A stretch of DNA of 64,000 nt from Sipunculus nudus (GCA_026874595.1 CM049313.1:35677159-35741158), one strand, 5' to 3'. Positions 35,471 to 48,110 are shown, counted from the first letter of the stretch. Numbers and translations: made by a program. The notes: generated by a model not told the origin, from the sequence alone.

Positions 35471-38400
35471 CAAGAAGTATTAGTTTCACTCGACTGACTG
35501 AAATTAAGATTTGGGATATATAGATTTTATTGTTGAGAGGAAGAATTGGTCAGCCGAGCTCTTCGGGCAAAATTAAAATGCTTGATACTGCAGAAATTCC
35601 GTTTTTGGAAACGGTGCTAACTGGTGTGTCAACATCTCAAAGCAAATATAGCAGGCTGATATTTAGCATGACGCACATCCATGGAAGAAAAATAACATAA
35701 TTTATATTTATTTGTTTCAACCTAAAGCGCCCAGAGGGCCGCGGAAAGAGAGGGCCGCGGAAAGCGTACCGTTTGATTTCAGAAGTCTATTCCATTTTTC
35801 TTTTCATTAAAATGTATTCTATAGCTCTTTTTTAAAAGTATAAACTCAAACATGAATATCACATTTAATTGGTAGGTTAGAAGTTTTAGATTTGGGTAAA
35901 TTTAATGTGTTTATGAATAGACTTATCCAAGGCTCGTTTACATTTTGTTCATAAATCCCGTGTCCCTAAATGCATGTTGGATGTAATGTCGACCATCAAC
36001 TTTTCATTAATGCATAAAGGTTCTTATTATTGTGACAAGCCAGGTATCGATGCGTTTGAGATGCCAGTGGTCAAATATTATTCTCAGACAAACAAATATT
36101 TTATCTTTATAAACGTTTTTACAATACATGAAGAATGTCTTTATAAAAAGTAAACAAAACGTTGACGGTTGCTCCGATCTTATTGATGGAACACCATGCA
36201 CCCCGATATAAGTAAAAAGTGAAATATTGTTTATAAAATGAAAACACACAAATGATTGTCACACAGTCGCATTAGTCATCGATGTAGCTTCAATTGTGAA
36301 ACCTAACACCTGTCATTTTGGGAATATACATCTACTGAATGGGATACATTTGCTGCATGCTATACAGAAGATATGATAATCTGTCGCATCTGCACTCGCT
36401 TTAAATGTGGCGACACGTGGTGATCTAACAAAGTATTTAACTGCTTATTATATTCATGAAAATTATTTGTTTTTGTTTCTTCCATGCAGTTTCACTTGCT
36501 TCTGTCGTTATTGTGAAAACTGTTGTGGATAGCACGACAGACACAAAGTGCAGCGTGTGTATAGCTTCTTTTACGTTGCTCGCCTTTATGTTACGGGGTG
36601 CCTTCTAAAATTGTGTTGATTACAATGAATTTGCTTCTTTTTTAGCGAACGAGTTTATCAAGCCTTATTTGTCATCTGTATGTGAATAATTAGAGAAAAG
36701 GTTAAAATTGGATCAGTAGTAAAAATAGCCCTCATCCCTTTAATAATCGAAATATGTCGTACATTCACGTTTTCTTTGTACCTCCTTATGGCATTTTTTT
36801 TCTATTTATCATGATTGATTTGAGAAGTATATGTATGAGGATATAAACGGCCTTTAATGCAGAAAAACAATAAAGCGTTTCAATGAATCCCTCTCTTACA
36901 GTCCATTCTTTAGTACCACTTCAACAGAACAGACAGCTTCGGACTTAAACCGAAAACAAAGTTGATTAAATATGTAAAACTGATTGGGTTTAAATAAAGA
37001 GGAAAGGGGAGGGGCCCCGGAAACCTTTTTGTACGCCTCAATAAATTTCTCTCGGAGGCCCTGCCTGGACAGAGAAACCAGATAACTAACAACTGATTGC
37101 CGCAAACACGAGATCACGGTCCTCCACCGATAAGTCGATCAGATCAGTCAAATTAACAAACATGAGGTACCTAACACAAGACCAGACCAGAATTCCTATG
37201 TCTGCGTGCCCCCTGGACTGGCTGGCACGGGGTTATAAGATTCCTCAAATATGTACTCTCCGATCTGATCCGGTTGTTATGTCCAGTCACAAACATTCAT
37301 TCAGTTAATATATTGGAGTCCAGGTGCTGAGCTCAAGTCTGCACATTCACCAGTGAACGGACAATAAATAGCCCTCGACAGGGCGGTATTTGTATGACAA
37401 CATTCCCCCTTCACAGGCTGCTTGGGCCGGTTTTGCTGTGTAGTATTGATACAAGCTCCTGTGTTTTCAATAGGTAAATATCGGTGAAGGATCTGCTGCC
37501 TGTATAAAGATGGTCTGATTGATCAGAAACTATGGTCAATAAGTTGATGTCTTGGACGTGCTATCTATAATGATGACGCGCCAGTCTGATGGTAACTCTA
37601 TATATTGGAGAGATTCTAATAATAACGTTCTCAAATGGGCTTAGTCCTCCGCTTCTATCAACTTCAGGCACGCTGAAGAGGTTAAAATGTGAAACGATGA
37701 CCTGATTTTGGCATAGGTCCAGTGTGTACTGGAATGTCTGCTCTAGTATCCGTTTGACATTTTCAATGTCGGAGGAATTATAACAGAGAAGGTTTCCGCT
37801 TGGACATGATTTATATTTTTCCCATACAGGTAAAACTTTGGATATCAGGATGTGAAACTACCCTCCGGTGTACAAGATCCTATATTTTGTAACGTGTGCC
37901 TGTGCACGCGAGGAAAATGGGTCTCTGTCTAAGGGCAATATTTATATTACATGTGAGCGGGACACGTAAATCACCGAGTTTATGAAAGAAAAAAACAATC
38001 ACCGAGTTTATGAAAGAAGCTGCTTTTGCCCTCTGGAAGAAAACCAATGAAATGTACGGAAGGGCAAGTATTACACAGCCATTTAATTAAGGCATAGCGT
38101 TGTGACTGTTTTCACATGGCAGCTCCAAACTCAATCACAAATCAACCATATATTCGTGCAGACACTATATACACATGAACAGTCCACAGAAGTGAAAACA
38201 ACTGACTACTGAGTCATACAGGAGTAGTATTTTATATTAAGCGTGGATTTCTCAGTTGAAATAAAAAGAGCTGCACGAAGTTCTTTAAAGTCTGAATGCA
38301 GGGTATACTGCATTGCCACCGGTTGTCTTGAGGTGGTACATGTAAAATTATAATGATAAATTTAGGGTTGTATACACTGGACATTTATTCCATTCTGCTT

Positions 38401-40200
38401 ATAGGAAATTAATGGAGGACTTCGCCACTATGCAGATATAATAATTAAATTGATATAGGCACAACGTTTCCGAAATAGTCACCGCTTGCTGCTGGGATAT
38501 TTTTCTTAGTGTATAGAAAGTACCACGTGACTGCTGCATGCATGCTGCATGGGTAGTCATGGCTACAAAAGTGTATGTCATCGAGAAAAAAAGTGTGAAT
38601 TATGTGTTTGCACAATGGTGTCAGCTATACGGTTTCATGAAAAGAAAAATATATATAAACCGCAAATATCTACCAAGGACTATAAAAGTTATATTTCAAA
38701 CGTAAGTATCTTTTCGCTTTTTGGAACGTTCAATCATACAAGACTAAATATCGGAAAGAAACTGCAACTGAATAATTTGGTTTACAGAAGAATAGTCAGA
38801 CATGGTTACAAGTGCGTATACCTAACAATAAATGCCATGTGCACAAAGAGAAATGTGTCCCAATTTTGAGAGAAATAGGCTGGAAGAATAGACCTGAATG
38901 TGCTGTGGCTACAAGACTGATTTCGTGGTAAAGGACTTGCATAAATAAAGCTGTATAGGATTCAAGCTTATATATTCACTCCGCGGTAAAAAGTCTTTGA
39001 TGTTATTTAATACCCGTGCATAATACCACGCAGGCGTTGATAGCCCCACTCAGTGTTCCTGGAGAGAGCTGGTTCGGTACCACGTCAATGAAGTGAATCG
39101 TCCTGCAACAAAATCTATCCCAGCATTCAACGATTGAGCATTGATAAGAGTGCTTATGTCACACGCTGTCATTGTAAAAAAGCACTGTTCCATATATTAT
39201 CGAGCGTCGCGACAAGATTCATCTTAGTATAACATATATAAAGCCAATACGTATTTCTGTGACCGGATTGGGGGACCACTTATATACTAAGTCTTTGCTG
39301 AATATGTTTTCGTTCTTTGGAAGTTGCTCAAGGTTTTGAAGTTTTACTACTCATTTAGATTTACATTTTTCTTGTGAAGAGCACTGGTATACACGGAACA
39401 TCTACTTTACATTTGTTATCGCCTTGAGACCGGTGGCTATTGAGTTGAAAGTATTTTGCACTCGGACCAATCGTAGCTTAAATATTTGACAGATAGTAAC
39501 GCTACACAGGATTTGCAAGATTTTGAACTTGAAAATCAATCTATATTTTCTATATAATGGATCATATCCAGTTTTACATTAAGAAAAGTTCATGGCCAGA
39601 CATTGTCACTTTGATTTGTATGCTACAGACACACCACGAGGGCTTGCGTGGAGACTTATAGTAGAGTGCATGAGGTGGAATTATAATTTGATCCCGGGAT
39701 TGATCAAACTACAATAAATACGGAGCTCAGGTTGACATCGGTGATACACGACTCACTCATGCTCAAAGGGATTTAAAAATCTCGGATTAATTAAACGTAG
39801 CAATGCTAATTTAACCGGATCGTTTTAGGCACTGTTATTCAGTGCCAGACCTCAGCAGTATATAATCTTGTTGAATACATACAGCTGCATCTTGAAGCAT
39901 GTCGGATTTTAAAAGGAAAGAGTCGTGAATATATAAATCGGAATGTGTCTCTGTGAAAGGAAAATCGCTTGAGGACAAAGTTCAAAGATCGGAAAGGTCA
40001 TATTGTTAGGCTATAAATTGGATATTCTACTCCCCAGCACATGGTCTAATATCCGATTTTGATTCCCTGAATAATTGGGACAATGTATTGAGTCGCCTCC
40101 ATTGAGAAACGTTTCAAAACGGTTTGGAAGTTAAAGCTACTGTAAATTCTAATGTAATACACACGAAATGCAAAACATTTTGAACATAATATGATTTTTT
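35471..40200. other. Upstream region of the plus-strand gene; no gene recognised
   Basis: No convincing exon. Minor features: a tandem AGAGGGCCGCGGAAAG pair at about 35737-35769, and a 22-bp direct repeat (ATCACCGAGTTTATGAAAGA) at 37969-37990 and 37997-38018. No clear TATA box lies just upstream of the first exon at 40230. Confidence 0.35.
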
Positions 40201-40229
40201 TAAAGTGAAATACCAGTAAAGTGGGAAAG

Positions 40230-40649
40230 ATGTCAGTGCTCAACACAAGGAGGAATTCTTTAAATTCCGCAAAACGGATCAGTGTGGAACGGATTCCGAT
40301 CCAGATCCAGAGAAATAATGTTGAATCCATCGCTGCAGGCATTAACAGAGAACCAGAATTAGTGAGGCCGGTGTCTGTACAAAGTGATTATGTGAACGGC
40401 CGGACTGGTGTCAGTGTGTCATGGCTGCAACCTAGGACTTCCGGTGGGACTTCCGTTGGGATTCCGGTCATTAATGGTGGCTCTAGAAATAACAGGACCC
40501 TTCGTCGATCTGTTAAGGGAGACGCTCCCTCACCTCCATGGCGACCAGGACCAAGGAAGTCATCCATGCTTCCCATCCACGCCGACCCCAATCTCATGAA
40601 CTCCATCGAAGTTCGGTCTGTACGAGGTTCCTTGTCGGGAGATGACTCG
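40230..40649 (+). CDS. Exon 1a (start exon) of an unrecognised basic protein, 396-residue form
   Basis: The first ATG after an in-frame TGA (40206-40208) opens 140 codons ending at a good donor (GACTCG/GTAAGT), phase 0. The ATG has A at -3 (GAAAGATGT). The product begins MSVLNTRRNSLNSAKRISVE, is rich in Ser, Arg, Asn, Gly and Pro, and contains SPPWRPGPRKSS. It has no signal peptide or membrane segment and looks largely disordered. Codon use is balanced, and GC content is higher than in the surrounding introns. It splices in frame to 47262-47322, then 55491-55767 and 60897-61329: total 1191 coding bases including the stop. The exon could also be used by isoforms that skip other exons. No family was recognised. 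I see the frames and splice sites directly; the gene is inferred from them. Confidence 0.78.
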
Positions 40650-40734
40650 GTAAGTGTTCACTTGAGTGAGAGTATGTTTCCCTGTTTGATTTTAACAGAA
40701 TAAAAGATATATAACATTCTAAAGTAATTCTAAC

Positions 40735-40794
40735 GACGTCAGACACATTATCACACATAGGAAGTGACGTCAGACAGATTATCACACAGGAAGT
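40735..40794 (+). repeat. Two tandem ~30-bp units with CRE-like TGACGTCA
   Basis: GACGTCAGACACATTATCAC and its neighbour GACGTCAGACAGATTATCAC begin at 40735 and 40766, each ending CACA..GGAAGT. The second contains a perfect TGACGTCA (40765-40772). It lies 85 bp into intron 1, just after the donor of exon 1a. An intronic regulatory role is only a suggestion. Confidence 0.8.
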
Positions 40795-42458
40795 TCTCAG
40801 AAGTTCACCTGGTCATTTAGGAAAACATAAAGTGAGTAATGAAAGTATTTTAGCATTTAAAGAAGAGGATTTATTTCGCCCTACTATATGCAATGCACAT
40901 ATATCAGCAGATCATTATTTTCAGTTTCCAAACCAGAATAAAAAGTGTTTTGATTTATAATAGGACGATAATGCAAAAATAACAGGAACAGTAATAAATA
41001 AATGATGAATGAAAATGCTTGGGAAAAAATATACATGGCAAACAATGTTAATTTCATTCTTATTTGTCATAATTTGCAGTTGAGTTTGTATTGATGTATA
41101 TATAAAGTTGTCGAACCAACATTAAAATGAATAAGAATTAGGTCGAGTGCTATTAATAACGCCTTCAAGCACGTCGGGTTTATACCTTTGATTATTCTAA
41201 ACCTGTGTAAAGTTGACCTTGAGCTGTATATGTATACATTGCTAAGTTGTGTTCGAGTGAGGCCATTAAGCATTTGAAACATGGTATCGGGTTTCTCTGA
41301 ACCCTTTAATTATTTATAAGGAACCTATATAGCCAGTATGAAAGTTCGATAAAATCCGCTATTGCTATGATTCTGAAGAGAGCAACCACTAGGTATAAAT
41401 CCATTTATCAACACAGCTATATATATACACTGCCCGTATGATAGTTCGGGCTTCAATGGTGAAGTTGCTATTAAAGGTTGGGTAACAGATCGAGAGGCTT
41501 AGGGCAGCGTGTTCATAAATCCATTATCAACACAAGTACCCACAAGTATATGATAAAGGGAGCTCCGATGGTAAAAGTACTATAAGACCTAATAATGTAC
41601 AACAGCTCGAAAGTTTTAAACATGCATGTGTACAAGGATTCAAACAGTTCAACGATCCGTTACCATGTAGCGGTCTGTCAACTGAGTTGTGGCTGCCCTG
41701 TTGGTCGGCACTACACAACAGTAAAGTGTACACCAGTAAGTGTTTGTTGTGGCACAAACGGAGCATACTTATCTACGGGGTGTCAACCAGGACCAACAAA
41801 TACCCGCTAACAGGGAATTAGGGACAATCGTGAAAGATCTGTAACGGTAATCTACAGTGACAGCGTCATTATAACATGTACACAGCAGTGAGAATAAATG
41901 TTACTGAAATAATTCTTCCCGATGACACCCGTTCCATGAACAACGTGCGCAATTCTAGGTAAATTTCCCATTTATTTTTACATCGGGTCTGCTATATTTC
42001 AGAGTTTGTATATATAAGAAAAAGCAACACTTTATCGCTTTTAAAATCAGCGGGATTCGGATTCCTTGACAACATATTCACAATTAAGTATCTAAATGAG
42101 GTGCTACTTTTTATTCATGTCATGATAACAATGTGCTTAGGGGATTTGAAGCGGCCTAATCACCGATAAAGCACGTTGAATTAACACGAAAAATAGCTTC
42201 TTCTCTTTTAAATAAATTGGTACCTGCCAAAACATTGCCTTGAAACCGTTTGCTTACTTCTGTACACGAGTGTTAAAAAACAGTGGACCGAGCGCGATCA
42301 CAAACATAAACATAAACACAGCGCGTGTTGCCGTGTGCATCGCTAAGCCACAACACCTGTCAGTCATAAGATGCCCTGACAGACTTGGCCCAAATACGTT
42401 CCCGCTGGCTGAACCACCATAGGCTTGTAACCCGATACACGACCTGTACCACAGAAGC

Positions 42459-42525
42459 TTGACGTATAAATTCAGAATAAATCAATAGATTTTCAAAACA
42501 TAAACGATATATGCATCCTCAAAGT

Positions 42526-42578
<53 letters not shown>

Positions 42579-42645
42579 CTCGGAGGATGCATGTATCGTT
42601 TATGTTTTAAAAATCTACGAATATATTCTGAATTTACACGTCAAG
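42459..42645. repeat. Long inverted repeat centred on an (AT)n tract
   Basis: The left arm (42459-42527) and right arm (42577-42645) are about 69 nt each and roughly 85% complementary. They share TTGACGT.TAAATTCAGAAT on the outside and ACATAAACGATA..TGCATCC on the inside. The 48-bp (AT)n core (42529-42576) is itself self-complementary. If transcribed as part of intron 1 it would form a ~185-nt hairpin. It could be a MITE or foldback element; no target duplication was identified. Confidence 0.85.
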
Positions 42646-42825
42646 TGCCTGTGACCTGTGCTGCCCGTGTCATTTTCGCTGAGGCTGCTGCATGGACCTA
42701 TCGTCCAAACTGCTGCGATAGGTTCTACGATGATTTTACATACAGCCAATGGACCGTAATGTCCAGCCAGCAGAGATATATCAGAGGACATGAAGGTCCT
42801 TGTATGGAATAGACTAATTTGGAGC

Positions 42826-42880
42826 ACTCTTTGTTTGGGAATTGTCGCGCTTACCACTCTTTGTTTGGGATCTGTCGTGC
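42826..42880 (+). repeat. Two short tandem copies of ACTCTTTGTTTGGGA
   Basis: ACTCTTTGTTTGGGA followed by a GTCG-containing tail occurs at 42826 and 42856, period 30. Non-coding; intron 1. Confidence 0.7.
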
Positions 42881-43719
42881 ATGCGCAAAGTCGGACCTCC
42901 GGTGACGCAGTCATGTTTATTGTTAACAGACACACGTGGCCTGTGTTTACAAACATGAAAAGCCATAACAAGGTGTTAAACAGCTCATAGGGAGGTACTG
43001 AGACGTGTGCTGGGATGGTTTTGCCTGGAAACTTTTGTATAAAGCAAACGTGAACTGATAGTGTGAAAGAATATGTATATATCATTGCTCTAGAGTCTAG
43101 ATTATGTCCCTTTAAGAAGAAGAATTACATCTGATGTAAACCAATGCAAACACACAAAATCGTGTTCAAGAAATAAAATATTTCACGTCTTCCATGTGGA
43201 CATTATCAAATCGTTACTAATTTATACGTCATTATTAACACGCCAGTTATTTCCATTGTTTCCAACTGGTGGAACATCTACACTCAAAAACTACAATTTA
43301 TGACAGTTTGACGGTCACTGTCAGCTATACATGTGTATGTTTGCCCGTTAAGAGAAGCATGAAAAGTATAATAGAAGCTTAAAGTTCACTTGTTACGTGA
43401 ATGGCACCGTTAAGCAGCATACCACGTTTTACAAATGAAAATAACAAAGAGCTCAATGATTCATTGAAATTTGATAGGCTACCAGTTCAGGCGTTAAGAG
43501 GGAAATGAAATATCTTTTTATTGACATTATCGTAGCCATCTTGGACAAAATAGTGTATTGCCCAGTAACTCCCAACGAGATCTTACGGAAAAGTATCAAC
43601 CATATCTCGTTCAGAGACCCGGAGACGAGGATGTTGACCCCGCAGTCTGCTACCAAGGTCGTACGTTAACAACGCTGACGTATCTGTGAGACCTGCGTGA
43701 CAACACTTGTTTTGTTTCA

Positions 43720-43770
43720 GTGCACACGCGCCACGCGGGGGCCGTTTCTATTGGTCCCACTTTTTGTTGT
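43720..43770 (+). promoter_or_regulatory. Possible promoter of exon 1b
   Basis: GC/CpG-rich CGCGCCACGCGGGGGCC followed by TATTGGTCC (inverted CCAAT) about 190-200 bp before the exon 1b ATG. The suggestion comes from composition and position only. Confidence 0.25.
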
Positions 43771-43941
43771 TTACACTTTGTTCTTGACTCCTCATATTTG
43801 AGACTGGAATACATGTTTACCCGCCTGTTGTTTCTATAACAACTTTCCAACATGCTTTCGTCGACATGAAAATCGGCAATATGGTAAATTGTCATAATAT
43901 TTGTTGCCAATAACATAATTGTAATCACGCAAACGAATCTT

Positions 43942-43998
43942 ATGAACGGCTTACCAGCGCCACCCGGCGGAAAGCCTTGGAAACGGAAACCCAAGAAG
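43942..43998 (+). CDS. Alternative start exon 1b, 275-residue form
   Basis: An ATG preceded in frame by TAA (about 43880) with no ATG between opens 19 codons, MNGLPAPPGGKPWKRKPKK, ending at a donor (AAG/GTTAGT) in phase 0. That is the same phase as exon 1a, so either can join 47262 in frame. No acceptor site directly upstream would make it an internal exon. The AG inside it (43956-43957) would give a 41-base exon that shifts the later exons into stops. The ATG context is weak (CTTATGA). A CpG-richer stretch with GTGCACACGCGCCACGCGGG and an inverted CCAAT box (CTATTGGTC) lies at 43720-43760 and could be its promoter. The overlap with an open reverse-strand frame weakens the case somewhat. Confidence 0.5.
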
Positions 43999-44525
43999 GT
44001 TAGTTCATATTAGTGAAACATATAATTGAATTTATGTGTACAGTCACAGCCATAATAAAACACAAGTGACGATTGGATTCTTGCCAAGTAGGGAAATGGA
44101 CGGGTGGACCTGGAAATAATTATGCATACAAGCAAAAAGTAAATGTTATTGTCTAAGAATAACGCGCATGGCTATATTTATTATATATAGGCTATCAGGT
44201 TATTACATATATTTGTTCAAATGACATACTGGCCTAGAAGCAATCCCGACGTAGACTACACGTACCAGAATATACTTATTAAGATATAGTTAGTTCATAC
44301 AAGGTGAACTACTCGATGAATTATAATATATTTTCTGAAATAGTTCATTAAAAGACGTACTGATGATTCAGACGTACTGGTAATTGTTTAATTTCTCCCT
44401 CCGTGTATTGAAGTTCGAATACAAAATTTTTATTACTCCGGTTTTTTGGTACATGTAGTAGTTTTAAACTATAATTATTTTTCATAGGTTGTATAAAAAA
44501 AGTTCTGATAACTTCTGCATTTATA

Positions 44526-44890
44526 ACGGGTGTCCGTGGTCTATGGGTAAAGCACAGGGCTCAAAGCCTGGAGATCGTGACTTCGATTCTCAGCCGAGGT
44601 TCACAGTCGGCCCCCATCCAGGATAAGCGCTCTGCAGGCTTAATGGGGAGACTGTGCCCGACAGTCGTGTTTAACTCGCTCACAAACGAGTGCGCCTTTC
44701 GGGAGTTCCTTGGTGATAATGGGGATGAAATGGGTATGACGCACACCCAGAACCCGCGATTGTTGTACTTCGATCTTGGTTGGTGCCAGAATTACCGCGT
44801 GTAAGCCCATGTATGAAACAGGACTTTGCAGATGTACAAAGTACTTAGTTAAGCAAGCATTAAAAAGAGGAGGCGCTGACCTCCACCAAA
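44526..44890 (+). mobile_element. tRNA-derived SINE
   Basis: The head resembles a tRNA of about 72 nt: GGGTGTCCGTGGTCTATGGG with an A-box-like start, then an anticodon-arm-like AGGGCTCAAAGCCT and a B-box-like ACTTCGATTCTC (44580-44591). A body of about 300 bp follows that is unlike the neighbours, with GTGCCCGACAGTCGTG and GACTTTGCAGATGTACAAAG. The tRNA part is too degenerate to be a working tRNA (acceptor ends do not pair). Located in intron 1. Confidence 0.6.
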
Positions 44891-45089
44891 ACATTTTAAA
44901 ACAATTGAATTCATCTATATATGAGACCTAAGGTAATAAAATTAAAGAAGGAATAATTGCCTTATAAAACTAAAGTCTATATTTATGAGTTTGTTTTGTT
45001 ACTGTGAGTTTCGAATCTTTTCGTTCCATTTTTTTTAAATATAATTGAGAGCATTAATATTATTCTTTTTGCATTAAACCATGTTATTG

Positions 45090-45350
45090 ACACCCCTATG
45101 CTAAAGTTAAATAAAACACGGGTTTTCTTGTATATAAAATCCTAGTATAGGGCCTAAGTTGAGGATTTGGGCGTGGGTCATAAAAGGCGTTATCCGCCCT
45201 ACACTTTGCCGATACACGTCCCCTTGCCACCAAAATTTCCATACGGGTGAAATCTCGCTTGGACGCTGTCCTAAGGGTACCTTCGTGTTGAACACTCCCA
45301 TCCACCCCCCCCCCCCCCCCCCCCAACCCCACTGCGGTTGCCATTTTGCG
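45090..45350. other. GC-richer segment with 20-base poly-C; no gene
   Basis: GCGTGGGTCATAAAAGGCGT and CACGTCCCCTTGCCACC precede a 20-base C run (45305-45324). Open frames on both strands cover it but lack splice sites or starts in context. Possibly a decayed repeat. Confidence 0.3.
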
Positions 45351-45739
45351 TACACAGTAAAACTCAGATGGTACATGTCGCTTGTTGAAATTATTGCTAT
45401 ACCGCTAATATATTAAATGGGGCATTTGTCGACAACATAACGGGGTTGATTTTAGGTCAGATTTCTCTTTCACCTAAAAATTTTCCCTCCTGAAAAACTA
45501 CCATTCTATTAAGAAGAAAAAATCTTAAAACTAAAAATAATCTGTAGTGGAATAGACGTCATAGAAGTTAGCTACTCCCTGTGACATAAGTTGGGTGAAA
45601 AAAACGATACCGGTATACAAAGAAACACGCGATATATTGTATCCAGTCGCTTGAATCCTTATTTTTGGGGAAAGGGGAAGAAAGCGGTAGAGCGTAGGAC
45701 AAATGCCTGTTTTTGGAACCATTTTTGCGATACACTTCA

Positions 45740-46009
45740 TCTCCGTACGAAGTATTTATAAGGAACGACCATATACTCATTTATATAGAGCACAGTTTCT
45801 GCACGATTTCTTGATAAAATCACACCCACAAATGGTGATTCAAGCGACTGTATTCTGTCATTAAAAGGTTCAAGGACCACATCATTCTTACGCATAATCA
45901 GAAGATGGTTGCTCTGATGTCTGTCACATGGGTTGCTGCAATATATCCGTGGGTTGCTCTTGAGGCAATTTCTCATAAAAACGCGAATACCCTCCCTGAA
46001 GATTTCCAT
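45740..46009 (-). other. ATG-to-stop open frame of 90 codons, unassigned
   Basis: A minus-strand frame begins ATG GAA ATC TTC and ends CGG AGA TGA. The protein is hydrophilic (MEIFREGIRVFMRNCLKSNP at the start), with no signal peptide and no motif recognised. It lies inside intron 1 of the plus-strand gene. It may be chance or a relic of a repeat-encoded protein; a functional gene is not supported. Confidence 0.2.
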
Positions 46010-46279
46010 TATACAAATTTTGCGGCGGAGAAGTGGGACCTTAAATGGATGACTCGTTCCGTCATGGGATAAAATTTTGTTAAAGGTAAAAAGAAATGTT
46101 GGGTTTAAAGTTTGATATCACTGATGATTTAAGTCTTATCCTACATTATATTTTTTACTGTTTATGGTTATTCAGGCCCGTTAATTCTTCTGGTTTTTGT
46201 CTGCCCCTATGGAAGCATATATATAAACCAGTGATCATAACAAGCATTAAAGATTAATGTTGCTCATATGCCTACCACT

Positions 46280-46352
46280 CAAGGTCCAAGTGGTTAAGCA
46301 GTTGCACTCTATAGCGGTCAAACCATATTATTTAGCCACGGTTCAGATCGCG
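46280..46352 (+). repeat. tRNA-like relic
   Basis: CAAGGTCCAAGTGGTTAAGC resembles a D-arm with A box, and GGTTCAGATCGCG about 50 bases later resembles a decayed B box. Stems do not close, so it is not a functional tRNA. It is probably the head of an old SINE. The text after it (about 46372-46415) reads as a second tRNA-like A-box region on the minus strand. Confidence 0.4.
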
Positions 46353-47261
46353 AATAACGGACTGAATGGGTCGTGAAGTCCAGTTAGCGCGCTGACCATT
46401 ATGCCACCTCGTATGCTCATGTATGTGTATGGAGAAAAGGGACTATAGTACAAGTAGTTCACGCGAATTTAAGCGTTCTACTTTAATTTCTAAAATCCCG
46501 AGGTGGTATATAACCCATCCGTACGAGCCAAATCAAAAGAAATGCCAACAACGTGTTTACCAACCGCAGCTTTTGTGTTGAAGTAATTTAGTATATATGA
46601 CGTTGGTAACCTGCTACAATCCCATTAAGCCTTCAAGTTAAAAAAAAATTCCTTTAATTTATATCCTTCGCTTTAATCATCATGCATATATACATCATCG
46701 GTTAACTTCATTGGAAATTGACGTTTATATAACTAACTTTTCCTCGAGTAATAATTTAAAACATCCAGAGAGTAATCAGCCTCCATTTTGGTTGACAAAT
46801 TTGTGACATGGAAATTAAATCATGATACATTATTATAGAACCATAACTGCAAAGAAACTCTTACTATTTGGAACCATGTTCGGAAACTTCTATTGAACTC
46901 TGTTTTCGATGAAAAGAGAGGGCAGCTTTCAGTGAGCAGGCTAACATTCATTTAAAAGTAGGTCACATGTGATCACTAAATCAAATTAGGTTACAATAGT
47001 CATAGTCGAATGAAGTACGATCTGGGAAGGACCCGCTGCTTCCTGCATCTTGTGTCATGATGGAAAAAGTTTCTAACATACAATCAATCAACCAAGTAAC
47101 AAATCAACACGAAAAGGGGAAAATATTATACTAATATCCGGGGGGGGGGTGAGATGTAGTATTTGAATGAGTTGAAAGGGATGTACTGCAGACATTTTGT
47201 AAATTTGGCCAATATTACAATCTAGTCGCGTCACGACTAAGGAATCTCTTATATGTTGCAG

Positions 47262-47322
47262 GCCGCCGGACCAACAGATGACCACGTGGACAACGCTGAC
47301 ATGTCAACCGCAGGAATATACG
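47262..47322 (+). CDS. Exon 2 of the plus-strand gene
   Basis: The acceptor TATATGTTGCAG and donor TACG/GTACGT bound 61 bases. Entering in phase 0 (from exon 1a or 1b) it reads AAGPTDDHVDNADMSTAGIY plus one base. That base (G) and the first two bases of the next exon (AC) encode Asp. The peptide is short and acidic, in contrast to the basic flanking exons. Intron 1 is 6.6 kb from 1a or 3.3 kb from 1b; intron 2 is 8.2 kb. Confidence rests on the triple agreement of splice sites, frame and phase. Confidence 0.75.
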
Positions 47323-48039
47323 GTACGTTTTAGCTAAATCTTCAAAAAAGAAGCACATTATAATGTAGCTTTCATTTATGCAAACGAAGTAATTATTAAA
47401 CTTTCATCGTTCTCATGTATTAATGCGCAAACATTGAAGGCAGAAATGAAGTGACTTTATACGTATTGAACAAAGTTCTTTCTTAACATATAATGCATAT
47501 TCATTGTCCTTATTTAAGATTTAGAATTATAAAAGTAGCAACTTGACATTAAATGCAACAATGGAATTTAAAAGATTATTTTATTTCCTAATTGCTGATC
47601 GATTAGTGGCATGGTTTATTTAATGTATTCTTACAAACAAGTACACGTTCATCATTTCCTGTAAGGTTAATGGTCCATCTAATATTCATGAGAGGGTCAC
47701 CAAGCCCTGAGCAGGAGGTAAAGTACGAGGTAAACCAATGTTTGTAGCATAATAAAGCCCTGCCCCCGTAGGAAGAGGGGGCTCACCGGGGGTGATGGGA
47801 TTATCTCTACAGCAATATCTTGGTGAAGATAGAATAGGGGCTTTCTTAGAATCTCAAAGAGCAAAACCATTTGCCAGAATTTAATTTTTGTTTTATTTTT
47901 TCTTTTTTCTTTCTTCTTCCCGTGTTTGCGCTAAATAGGTCTCCAACACGGAGAAAACCTGATCTTTGGTCATAGTTGTGTTCCTAGGTGACAGATTTGC
48001 ACCTGATATTATATTTGTTCTTGGTCAAGGTCAAATGCC

Positions 48040-48110
48040 TCATGACGCGGGGGGGGGGGGAGGGGGGAGTTGTCGTTTGGTGGTTAAAGACATGGGGGGG
48101 GGGGGGTATA
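48040..48110 (+). repeat. Two poly-G tracts
   Basis: G-rich runs at about 48050-48067 and 48093-48106, separated by TTGTCGTTTGGTGG. Possible G-quadruplex sites. Intron 2. Confidence 0.8.

Noticed and set aside
43650-43994. 114-codon minus-strand open frame with a hydrophobic N-terminal stretch resembling a type II membrane anchor
   Set aside because: It has no ATG until codon 27, no acceptor in front, and overlaps exon 1b, whose frame and splice phase fit the plus-strand gene. Worth remembering if exon 1b fails.
44521-44595. Functional tRNA gene
   Set aside because: A- and B-box-like sequences exist, but the acceptor stem does not pair and a SINE-like body follows.
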